From the NCBI GenBank assembly GCA_964544635.1, contig CAZJCK010000049.1:1-26896 (forward strand): a DNA stretch of 26,896 nucleotides. Direction: 5' to 3'. The translations under genes were made by a program, and so were the position numbers. Of the stretch, positions 1 to 6,325 are shown piece after piece. How positions within the stretch are numbered: the first letter of the stretch is position 1; each line of letters opens with the position of its first letter. The DNA is from CAZJCK01 sp964544635. GTDB taxonomy: Bacteria; Zixibacteria; MSB-5A5; GN15; FEB-12. The notes beneath the pieces were generated by a model. It made no database searches, was not told the origin of the DNA, and saw nothing but the letters and a program-made list of their open reading frames with translations.

Positions 1-14
1 GCTGCACAGTTTGA

Positions 15-178
15 TATGTAGTCCGGAACCTCAAGCATTTGTAGCCCACCGCTTGCGGTGGGTGGCTTTTCAGGAAAGTATGTAGCCCGGAATCTCAAAC
101 CCGCCAAAGGCGGGTGCAGAGTTCCGGGGCGAGTCTACAATACAAATACGCCGGAAGTCCCTGCGGGACATTCCGGCC
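15..178. repeat. Composite palindromic intergenic repeat cluster
   Basis: Three hairpins lie side by side in this non-coding stretch. The first is CCCACCGC-TT-GCGGTGGG at 45-62, followed by TGGCTTTT. The second is nested: CCCGGAA (86-92) pairs with TTCCGGG (122-128), CTC (94-96) with GAG (119-121), and inner ACCCGCC (99-105) with GGCGGGT (109-115). The third has GCCGGAA (150-156) pairing with TTCCGGC (171-177), and inner GTCCC (157-161) with GGGAC (165-169). The motif TATGTAG[T/C]CCGGAA[C/T]CTCAA occurs twice, 64 bases apart (from 15 and from 79). The conserved outer CCGGAA/TTCCGG arms and variable inner stems look like a REP/PU-type element present in several copies. A related degenerate copy lies at 6176-6226. 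The first hairpin could also act as a terminator. I see no gene in 1-260. Confidence 0.75.
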
Positions 179-260
179 TGCATTCAATCGAGAGCGCAGC
201 ATAACAGCGCGCACGAGGACGTGCCCGCCAAATGATCATCAATTGTAAGACAGATCAAAT

Positions 261-1523
261 TCAAAACGGCAGGATACAATACGGCCGGGTGGTGGTGTGG
301 AAGATCCGGTTGATCAGGTCGATCTTCCGCTCGTCGTCGATCTCGACCCGCCCGTACAGGTGAAGGCTGCGGAAATCAACCGACCCCATCACCATCGACG
401 AAAAGTCGGCCACGCCCAGGCGGATCGTCGCGTCGATATCCCCCTGCTCCCTGAGCACCTGCGGCGCTTCACCCGGCGTAAATGTCACCCGGTAATAGCC
501 GGTATTATCATCAATGAAATCGTCCTCGAGGTGCATCCCGATGGTGACATCCATATTATTGAACGAATCGGCGGTCATCTGCGCAAACAGCTTTTCGGTG
601 TCGAGCACACGGTACATCACGCCGAGCGTGCCGGCCGCGATTTCGTGGCTGACCGGGAAGTAGATACGCCGGCTGTCGTTGCGCGGATCCAACAGCAGGT
701 GGTGGAAATCCGGATCATAGCTGGTATAGCTGATCATCTCGATCTGGTCGGCCTGGGCGCGCAGGAAGTCGACCATCTCCATCAGCACCGCGCGATCGTC
801 AGACACCCACTGCATGATCTGGATTTCGTTGTGCAGGAAGCTGCCCGACGATCCTTTCTGGAAGACGAAGTTCATGAACCCCAAGACCTTGCCGTCACGC
901 ACAAAACCGTACCATCGCATGTTCTTACGCAGATCAAACCACTGGCGGTAACCGGCCTCAGTATCGCGGATCATGCCGTTGATGTGCGAGCCGACCCGGT
1001 TGACACAGTCGGCGATCGCCGCGGCATCGTCGATGGTCAGCTCCCGGATATGTTCCTTGCCTTTCCCGCGTGGCAGCTGCGACGGTTTAAAGCGGTGGTG
1101 CATGCCGGTGGCGCCGTAGCCCGCGCCCATGTCGCGGTAGAAATCGTGGCGGAACGGCCAGAAGATCGCCATGCTGTAGTCCTGCCTGCGGTAGTGATCG
1201 AAGAAGAATTTTACCAGGTCGCGGGCGACATGCTCTTTCTTGTGCGCCAGATCGACCCCAAGCATGCCGCCGCCGCCGGTCGGGATCTGACGGCCGCGCA
1301 GGGTCATGACATAGTTGTGCAACCCCATCCCGCCGAGCAATCGGTCGTCGCGATACAGGCCGTAGAGATACGTTTCCTTGTTCTTTAGCTGGTACACCGT
1401 CCGGTCGATCGCCTTCTGGCGATCTTCGTCGGAGTGTATTGACATGGACGGGTAGGCATTGCGGATAACATCGATGAACTCACCGACCTGCGCCACCGTC
1501 ATCTCTTTGATTTGCTGCTTCAT
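261..1523 (-). CDS. Eis-like GNAT N-acetyltransferase with C-terminal SCP2-like domain
   Basis: The 420-residue protein has the three-part layout of the Eis family: a GNAT domain at about 1-150, a second degenerate GNAT fold at about 155-285, and a sterol-carrier-like domain at about 290-420. It ends in Phe, and in Eis enzymes the C-terminal carboxylate acts as a catalytic base. Known Eis proteins transfer acetyl from acetyl-CoA to amines such as aminoglycosides or lysine side chains; the substrate here cannot be read from the sequence. The usual R-x-x-G-x-A acetyl-CoA loop appears as HKKEHVAR near residues 94-101, without the glycine, so this belongs to a divergent subfamily. The ATG at 1521-1523 has no Shine-Dalgarno sequence, but TATACT lies 7 bases upstream, so the message may be leaderless. 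The same-strand hydrolase gene lies 75 bp upstream. Confidence 0.85.
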   Translation of the reverse strand: MKQQIKEMTVAQVGEFIDVIRNAYPSMSIHSDEDRQKAIDRTVYQLKNKETYLYGLYRDDRLLGGMGLHNYVMTLRGRQIPTGGGGMLGVDLAHKKEHVARDLVKFFFDHYRRQDYSMAIFWPFRHDFYRDMGAGYGATGMHHRFKPSQLPRGKGKEHIRELTIDDAAAIADCVNRVGSHINGMIRDTEAGYRQWFDLRKNMRWYGFVRDGKVLGFMNFVFQKGSSGSFLHNEIQIMQWVSDDRAVLMEMVDFLRAQADQIEMISYTSYDPDFHHLLLDPRNDSRRIYFPVSHEIAAGTLGVMYRVLDTEKLFAQMTADSFNNMDVTIGMHLEDDFIDDNTGYYRVTFTPGEAPQVLREQGDIDATIRLGVADFSSMVMGSVDFRSLHLYGRVEIDDERKIDLINRIFHTTTRPYCILPF

Positions 1524-1530
1524 GTGAGGC

Positions 1531-1560
1531 AGTATAGGCGACGGTGGACAATGTGCGCAA
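1531..1560 (-). promoter_or_regulatory. Candidate leaderless promoter of the Eis-like gene
   Basis: On the minus strand a weak -35 TTGCGC (1555-1560) is followed by an 18-base spacer and a -10 TATACT (1531-1536). Seven bases then separate the -10 from the ATG. Transcription would begin at or within a base or two of the start codon, which agrees with the absence of a ribosome binding site. This is motif reading only. Confidence 0.45.
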
Positions 1561-1598
1561 GCGTTTGGTTATGTTGTGGGGTCGCCGACATCGATCTG

Positions 1599-3275
1599 TC
1601 AGCGTATTTTGGTGCCGACGATCTCGGCGTTGTTCATGCGCAGGATGCAGCCGGTCACCTGCTCGTCGTCGCGGCGGAAGGTCAGCTCAAAGCCACCGAG
1701 GCCGTAGACAAACTGGCTGTCGGAACGCGGCTCCAGTTCGATGACATCGGTCCCCTGGGCGGCGGCATACAACCGGTCTTCCCATCGTGAGACCACCAGG
1801 AAGAACCCGGAATCGGAGTCGTTGATGAGCGACTCGAGAAGATACACGCCGGTGTAGTCATTGAACTGCCCGATGTCAACCAGCCTCTCGGCCTTTTCGG
1901 CCAATTGCCCGGACTCCTCTTTGGACGCCAGGCGTTCGAGTTTGCGGCTGCGCCCTTCGTCGGTGATGACTATCATCTCAACCCGACCAGTGTCATCTCG
2001 CTCAAACTCGACCGCAACGGTATTGTCGAGGGCCATAAAGAACCGATCCTTATCTTCCGGCAGCAGGATCTGACGCGGCTGGCCCTCCATCTGGAAGCGC
2101 AGGGTGTCGTTGACGACTGTCACATAACCAGGCTGACCGTCACGATCGAGGTAGACACCGTGGTACTCGCCCAGGACTGCGGGATCGAGCGCCGTCGGCT
2201 GCCTCTCGATCGGCCAGGGATGGGCGCGGCCGAGCAGGATTGCGGCCAGGCCGCGGGCGATTTTCTTCACTGGCGCCACGTCGTCGTTGGCAAAAACGAT
2301 GATAGAGACTTTGTCATCAACCCAGCGATCAAAGGTCGTGTTGAAACCGTCGAGGTAGCCGCCATGGAAGGTATGGCGGTGACCGTACAGCCCTTCGATC
2401 ACCCAGCCGTAACCGTAACCGTTCTGGCCCGGTGTGAGCATTCGCTGCACCGAATGCCGGCTGATCACCGTACCGTCGTACAACGCCTGGTCCCACAGCA
2501 ACATGTCTTCAACCGTCGAGTACAGCGCCCCGGCCGTGTGCATGACCGACAAGTGAATCAGCGGGGCATTGATGAGGATACCGTCCTCAGTCTGCGTATA
2601 CCCGACCGCCTGTTTCGGCATGGCCATTTCACGGCGGGCGTAGCCGGAGTTGTGCATGCCGACGGGGCGGAAGATGTTGGCATGGAGATAGGCTTCATAC
2701 GACTGGCCGCTGACTGCTTCGATAATGGCGCCGAGGACGACATAGCCGGAGTTGGAATACTCGAAGTCGGTGCCCGGCTGGAACTTGAGGGGACGGCCGG
2801 CGAAGGTCGACATCAAGTCGGTCGGCGTCAAATGGGTGGTCCGGCGCAACAGCACTTCCGGAATCTCGGTGTAATTGGGAATGCCGGAGGTGTGTGTCAG
2901 CAGGTGGTGGATAGCAATACGGTCGGCATCGGGCGCCGGGTAGGTGGGCAGATGTTCACCGATTGGATCATCAACGCTTAGCTGCCCTTCTTCGGCCAGC
3001 TTGAGAATTGCCGCAGCGGTAAACTGCTTGGTAATCGAACCTATGAAGAACTTGGTTTCGGGCGTGTTGGGAATACCGAGATGTTGATTGGCCATGCCGT
3101 AGCCCTTGCTCAGGATCACTTTACCCTTCCAGGCCACCAGCACCGAGCCGGTGAAACCCCATTGCTCGTTGGCGGCCGTGAGGTAAGCGTCGAGCTTGTC
3201 ATGGTAGATCTTGCAGCTTGAAAGCGGCAGCACTATCAGGACCGGTACGAGCCATGTGAGCAGTCGTCGAATCAC
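1599..3275 (-). CDS. Class C beta-lactamase-type serine hydrolase lipoprotein
   Basis: This serine hydrolase of the beta-lactamase/penicillin-binding-protein-like family has 558 residues if it starts at the GTG at 3273-3275. That start is preferred because GAGGA lies 4 bases upstream and it puts a hydrophobic signal peptide with lipobox LSSC right at the N-terminus; an upstream ATG at 3324-3326 has neither. The catalytic motifs are SITK (about 80-83), YSN (about 173-175) and HGG (about 304-306). The last ~180 residues form a beta-rich region of the kind often appended to these enzymes. The protein is probably anchored in the envelope and acts on a D-amino-acid peptide, ester or amide. True beta-lactamase activity is not implied. 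The Eis-like gene follows 75 bp downstream on the same strand. Confidence 0.88.
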   Translation of the reverse strand: MIRRLLTWLVPVLIVLPLSSCKIYHDKLDAYLTAANEQWGFTGSVLVAWKGKVILSKGYGMANQHLGIPNTPETKFFIGSITKQFTAAAILKLAEEGQLSVDDPIGEHLPTYPAPDADRIAIHHLLTHTSGIPNYTEIPEVLLRRTTHLTPTDLMSTFAGRPLKFQPGTDFEYSNSGYVVLGAIIEAVSGQSYEAYLHANIFRPVGMHNSGYARREMAMPKQAVGYTQTEDGILINAPLIHLSVMHTAGALYSTVEDMLLWDQALYDGTVISRHSVQRMLTPGQNGYGYGWVIEGLYGHRHTFHGGYLDGFNTTFDRWVDDKVSIIVFANDDVAPVKKIARGLAAILLGRAHPWPIERQPTALDPAVLGEYHGVYLDRDGQPGYVTVVNDTLRFQMEGQPRQILLPEDKDRFFMALDNTVAVEFERDDTGRVEMIVITDEGRSRKLERLASKEESGQLAEKAERLVDIGQFNDYTGVYLLESLINDSDSGFFLVVSRWEDRLYAAAQGTDVIELEPRSDSQFVYGLGGFELTFRRDDEQVTGCILRMNNAEIVGTKIR

Positions 3276-3305
3276 GCTATCCTCTATCCTGTCATCCGGT
3301 TGCGA

Positions 3306-3319
3306 CATTGGTACCAATG
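3306..3319. promoter_or_regulatory. Perfect 14-bp palindrome in the hydrolase leader
   Basis: CATTGGTACCAATG is perfectly self-complementary. It lies between the predicted transcription start (about 3334) and the GTG start of the serine hydrolase. Its position suggests a repressor operator, but no regulator is identifiable. Confidence 0.4.
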
Positions 3320-3340
3320 GCAGCATGACGCCGTCTGTCT

Positions 3341-3349
3341 ATTATAACA
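3341..3349 (-). promoter_or_regulatory. Extended -10 promoter of the serine hydrolase
   Basis: The minus strand reads TGTTATAAT, a consensus -10 hexamer (3341-3346) preceded by the TGn extension. No good -35 lies at 17 bases; CTGACA is about 20 bases upstream. The predicted start near 3334 gives a leader of about 59 nt that contains the 14-bp palindrome and a GAGGA ribosome binding site. Confidence 0.55.
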
Positions 3350-3531
3350 AGTTTTAACGCTGAGGGTGTCAGAGTGTGGCAAACAGAATGAGGCCCCATT
3401 GGGGAGTTGGGGGAACCTCACTGGTAATGGTTTGGACTGCCAGGATAGAAATGTAAGTATCGTGGTAGGCGCCTCAAATATCGCCGGGCTTTGTTAGCGC
3501 CGTAGTTGCAGAATGTGAAGAGTGAGTTAAA

Positions 3532-3804
3532 TCAGCCCTCCGCCTTGCGTCGGCGCGACCAGTAGTGCCACTGTCGCTGCTCGATCGGTAAATCCGGGTT
3601 CTCGGCCTGTGCGATGGCGGCCGCAAACACGTCGCGGCAACAGATGTCAACCGTCTGCCCTTTCTTAAGCTGAAGCCAGGCAAACAGATCGTCGGGGTCC
3701 CGCCCGACCAGTTGATCGACTGTCGTTATCCCCAGCAGCTCGAAATCGGCGATCGTGGCCGGGCCGACCGAGACCAGGTCGCGCAGGTGACGTTCATCGT
3801 TCAT
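3532..3804 (-). CDS. Helix-hairpin-helix protein, Cdd1/pathogenicity-locus-like
   Basis: This 90-residue protein opens with a helix-hairpin-helix segment (LVSVGPATIADFELLGITTV, about residues 10-29) followed by the conserved-looking block DPDDLFAWLQLKKGQTVDIC. It matches the small Cdd1 or 'mitomycin resistance/pathogenicity locus' family, whose molecular role is unproven. The HhH motif suggests binding to DNA or to a DNA-associated partner. The C-terminus carries W-H-Y-W-S-R-R-R. No Shine-Dalgarno sequence precedes the ATG; TAGTAG lies 9 bases upstream with TTGCCG further up. It is divergent from the [2Fe-2S] protein gene across 79 bp. Confidence 0.75.
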   Translation of the reverse strand: MNDERHLRDLVSVGPATIADFELLGITTVDQLVGRDPDDLFAWLQLKKGQTVDICCRDVFAAAIAQAENPDLPIEQRQWHYWSRRRKAEG

Positions 3805-3883
3805 GTGCGAAAGCTACTATTGGGGGCCACATGCCGGCAATCACATTCGCGAACCACCGTGCCATTTCGCTGTTACACTGCCC

Positions 3884-4090
3884 ATGAGCAGTATCCGGAT
3901 CGACCGTTGTGTGTGCTATAACCGTACCTTTACCGAGCTGAAGGCACTCGCCGAGCAGCATAACTGCACGTCTGTGGAGGAGTTACAGGTACACGTCGAA
4001 TTCGGCCTGAACTGCCGGTTGTGTCATGCCTATGTTCGCACCATGCTCAGAACCGGCGAAACGGAGTTTGACCGCATCATTGAGTCGTAG
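3884..4090 (+). CDS. BFD-like [2Fe-2S]-binding protein
   Basis: From the ATG at 3884 the protein has 68 residues and Cys at 9 and 11 (C-x-C) and at 44 and 47 (C-x2-C). This is the ligand pattern of the bacterioferritin-associated ferredoxin-like fold. The spacing of about 32 residues and the G-L-N-C before the second pair also fit. An additional Cys (28) is not part of the pattern. An earlier in-frame ATG at 3803 would overlap the divergent HhH gene and add residues unlike the family, so it was rejected. The domain usually serves electron transfer or cluster handling; no bacterioferritin gene is in this window, so the partner is unknown. Confidence 0.78.
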   Translation: MSSIRIDRCVCYNRTFTELKALAEQHNCTSVEELQVHVEFGLNCRLCHAYVRTMLRTGETEFDRIIES

Positions 4091-4162
4091 TATCTTCCCT
4101 TGTAACCAGTTCCAGCGCACAGGGACTTTTCGGCTGAGACCGTTCCCAGGGAAGAAAAGCGT

Positions 4163-4711
4163 ATGACCAAGCATAACCGACTGCTCATCCTCGATCTCGA
4201 CAGCACCCTTTTGTACTCGTCCGAAGCGCCGCTCGATACACCGTACGACTTCGAGGCCTTTGACTACCACGTTTATATCCGTCCGCACGCCCGCGAATTC
4301 GTGGCTCGATGCTTCGAGCTGTTTGCCGTGGCCGTCTGGACCACGGCGGTGCAGCAGTACGCCGAGCGAATGATCGAGGAAATCTTCCCGGACGGCACCT
4401 CCCTGGAGTTTCTGTGGGACCGATCCCGCTGCGGCCAGATCTACGATCCCGACATGCGGGTGCCGATCTATATCAAGGATCTGGCGAAAGTGAAAAAGCT
4501 GGGCTGGTCCAAAGACGATATCCTGATTGTCGACGATACCCCCGAGACAGCGCAGCGCAACTACGGAAACCTGGTGCCGGTGGACGGTTTCTACGGTGAT
4601 CCCGACGACAACGAGTTGCTGTTGTTAACCGACTACCTGCCGACACTCGCTGCGTGTGAACAGCTGCGCAATCTGGAAAAACGCGGCTGGCGCACCAGAG
4701 TGGCGAAATAA
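4163..4711 (+). CDS. FCP1/SCP-type HAD phosphatase (NLI-interacting-factor-like)
   Basis: The protein has 182 residues. HAD motif I is D11-L-D13-S-T near the N-terminus (LLILDLDSTLLY), where the first Asp is the nucleophile. Motif II is AVWTTA, a lysine-rich segment (IKDLAKVKKLG) supplies the motif III Lys, and ILIVDDTP gives the acidic motif IV. The W-T-T and the DDTPETAQRNYGN segment are typical of the FCP1/SCP branch, which in eukaryotes dephosphorylates the RNA polymerase II tail. Bacterial members have unknown substrates. A purine-rich stretch (AGGGAAGAAAAG) precedes the ATG as a loose ribosome binding site. The gene lies 72 bp after the [2Fe-2S] gene and may be co-transcribed with it. 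Confidence 0.85.
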   Translation: MTKHNRLLILDLDSTLLYSSEAPLDTPYDFEAFDYHVYIRPHAREFVARCFELFAVAVWTTAVQQYAERMIEEIFPDGTSLEFLWDRSRCGQIYDPDMRVPIYIKDLAKVKKLGWSKDDILIVDDTPETAQRNYGNLVPVDGFYGDPDDNELLLLTDYLPTLAACEQLRNLEKRGWRTRVAK

Positions 4712-4715
4712 ATAA

Positions 4716-4762
4716 AACGGGCTTCGACCACACCGTGCCGAAACCCGTTGTCGATCTTTTTT
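4716..4762. terminator. Bidirectional intrinsic terminator between convergent genes
   Basis: AACGGG (4716-4721) and TTCG (4723-4726) pair with CGAA (4739-4742) and CCCGTT (4744-4749), with one bulged base on each side. Six T residues follow at 4757-4762 on the plus strand. On the minus strand the stem is followed by TTTATTTATTT. It sits between the HAD phosphatase and phosphofructokinase stop codons, so it can serve both. Confidence 0.75.
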
Positions 4763-4772
4763 AACCCGGCTG

Positions 4773-5975
4773 TTATTCCGAGGTCATGATAAACTGCGGC
4801 TGCATTTCGAACGAGCTGTAGATCGGCCGCAGGCGCTCGGTATTGTAGTGCCGCGCTACATTGACCAGCTTCTTCTTGCTGGTGACGACATCGATCGGCA
4901 CATTATCATACCGTCCGTTCTTGAGCACCACCAGCCGCCCGTGAATATTCTTGAGTACCAGATCAAGCGCCAGGTTACCGTAGCACATCGGCACGATAGC
5001 GTCGGTTGCATCCGGATCACCACCGCGCACGAGGTAACCGAGCTTCTGGTTGATCACATTAATCGGGTGTCCGTCGTTGAACTTCGGCGAGATATTCTTT
5101 AACTCGGCCGATACCAGGTCACCGATACCGCCCAGCTTGGCATGACCGTAGGCATCCTTCTCCGAATCCTGGAAGACCATCTCACCCCCCTCGAAGGTCG
5201 ATCCCTCGGAGACCAGCACCACCGAGTAGTTGCTCGGGTTGTGGACACGGTCATACGTGAGCAGTTCGCACAGGTGTTCGACATTGAACTTGTGCTCCGG
5301 GATCACACAGCGGTGCGCCGCGCCGGCCATGGTCGGCAGCATGGCGGTAAAGCCGGCATAGCGACCGAACACCTCGACAACGAGAAACCGTTCGTGCGAC
5401 CCGGCCGAGGTCCGCAGGCTGTTGGTCATCTGGATGGTGCGCGTGACACAGGTGGAAAAACCGATGCAATAGTCGGTCCCCGGTACGTCGTTGTCCATCG
5501 TTTTCGGTATCGCCACCACCTTCACACCTTCCTGGTACAGGCGGACGGCGTAGCTGAGGGTGTCATCACCGCCGATTGGGATAAGGTAGTCGATACCGAG
5601 GAAGTCGAGGTTCTTGAGTACTTCGTCGGTCAGGTCGTTCAGTTCGTCGGTGTAGTCGTTCTCCAAATGGACCGGGACATGGTGCCGCGCCACCCGGCCG
5701 GGATGAGTACGCGAGGAGTGCAGGAAGGTGCCGCCGGTCCGTCCGGCCTTATTGACGATATCTTCGGTGAGCCAATGGAAGTTCTGGCGGTTGTCGGCAT
5801 CATCATCGCGAACCACACTCATCAGGCCGCCCCAGCCGCGACGGATGCCGACCACGCGATAGCCCTCGCGGATGGCGCGGACAGTTACGGCGCGGATGGC
5901 CGGGTTGAGGCCGGGGACATCGCCGCCGCCCGTCAGTATGCCGATAACACCTTTAGTTTTCCTTGTATTTGCCAT
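4773..5975 (-). CDS. 6-phosphofructokinase, probably pyrophosphate-dependent
   Basis: The 400-residue protein converts fructose 6-phosphate to fructose 1,6-bisphosphate in glycolysis. Visible family motifs are TGGGDVPGLN (15-24), GGT-F near 81-84, GGDDT (135-139), PKTMDND (157-163, with the catalytic Asp) and the substrate-binding segment RFLVVEVFGR. ATP-dependent enzymes usually have Gly where this protein has Asp138 (GGDG in E. coli) and Gly where it has Lys158. The Asp/Lys pair is the known signature of pyrophosphate users, so PPi is the predicted phosphoryl donor and the reaction would be reversible. GAGG about 8 bases before the ATG is the ribosome binding site. The gene converges with the HAD phosphatase gene across a terminator. 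Confidence 0.92.
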   Translation of the reverse strand: MANTRKTKGVIGILTGGGDVPGLNPAIRAVTVRAIREGYRVVGIRRGWGGLMSVVRDDDADNRQNFHWLTEDIVNKAGRTGGTFLHSSRTHPGRVARHHVPVHLENDYTDELNDLTDEVLKNLDFLGIDYLIPIGGDDTLSYAVRLYQEGVKVVAIPKTMDNDVPGTDYCIGFSTCVTRTIQMTNSLRTSAGSHERFLVVEVFGRYAGFTAMLPTMAGAAHRCVIPEHKFNVEHLCELLTYDRVHNPSNYSVVLVSEGSTFEGGEMVFQDSEKDAYGHAKLGGIGDLVSAELKNISPKFNDGHPINVINQKLGYLVRGGDPDATDAIVPMCYGNLALDLVLKNIHGRLVVLKNGRYDNVPIDVVTSKKKLVNVARHYNTERLRPIYSSFEMQPQFIMTSE

Positions 5976-6043
5976 GGTAATTGCCTCGATAATCAGTCTT
6001 CAATGTGTGTAATCAGTTTTTCACGTCCATAGGTATCGGTTGA

Positions 6044-6052
6044 TCTATAACA
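6044..6052 (-). promoter_or_regulatory. Candidate extended -10 promoter of the phosphofructokinase gene
   Basis: The minus strand reads TGTTATAGA, a TGn-extended -10 (hexamer at 6044-6049), about 70 bases upstream of the pfk ATG. A TTGACT further up is not at ideal spacing. This is a weak call from motif only. Confidence 0.35.
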
Positions 6053-6175
6053 GATATACAGCCGCTGCGTTCAGTCAAGGTTTTAGCGTAGACGACACCG
6101 TTTATTCACACTATCCACATGGGAAGAGATCGTACCCGGCATGCGTGAGGCCCGTACACACCGCGGTTGAGGGCA

Positions 6176-6226
6176 GGCCGCACTTTCCCGCAGGGTCTTC
6201 CGGCCGCCCGAGACTCCGGGCTGTAC
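6176..6226 (-). repeat. Degenerate inverted copy of the palindromic repeat
   Basis: Read on the minus strand, 6176-6205 matches 149-178 at 25 of 30 positions by hand alignment, keeping the central CCCTGCGGG hairpin and GGCCGGAAG start. Just upstream (6210-6226) the minus strand has TGTACAGCCCGGAGTCTC, close to TGTAGCCCGGAATCTC at 81-96 apart from a 2-base insertion. The order of the two parts is also the same. This supports a dispersed repeat family in this genome. Confidence 0.65.
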
Positions 6227-6325
6227 AGTGTTAACGCCGTAGCGTATCGCGATTTTGCGAGCGGGAATATCGGCGGACCAAGTCTTTGAAGGCAACAGAA
6301 ATCGTGGGGTGCCATCCGAGCGGCA

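Larger units (their letters stand above)
5976..6325. other. 350-bp intergenic region between pfk and hipA
   Basis: No convincing gene lies here. Short open frames on the minus strand lack a ribosome binding site and show no recognisable domain. The region holds the pfk promoter area (about 6044-6052), a DnaA-box-like CTATCCACA near 6112-6120 with one mismatch from consensus and no companion boxes, and a degenerate copy of the window-start repeat (6176-6226). No clear terminator for hipA was found. Confidence 0.6.

Noticed and set aside
297..1388. Long plus-strand open frame (363 codons) opposite the Eis-like gene
   Set aside because: It is antisense to a gene with clear domains, is rich in Val/His/Asp/Arg as expected from a complementary frame, and shows no known motif.
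6112..6120. DnaA-box-like CTATCCACA
   Set aside because: A single box with one mismatch and no companion boxes or AT-rich unwinding region is not evidence of an origin.
6083..6325. Short minus-strand open frames downstream of hipA
   Set aside because: No ribosome binding site or known domain; much of the sequence is explained by the degenerate repeat copy.
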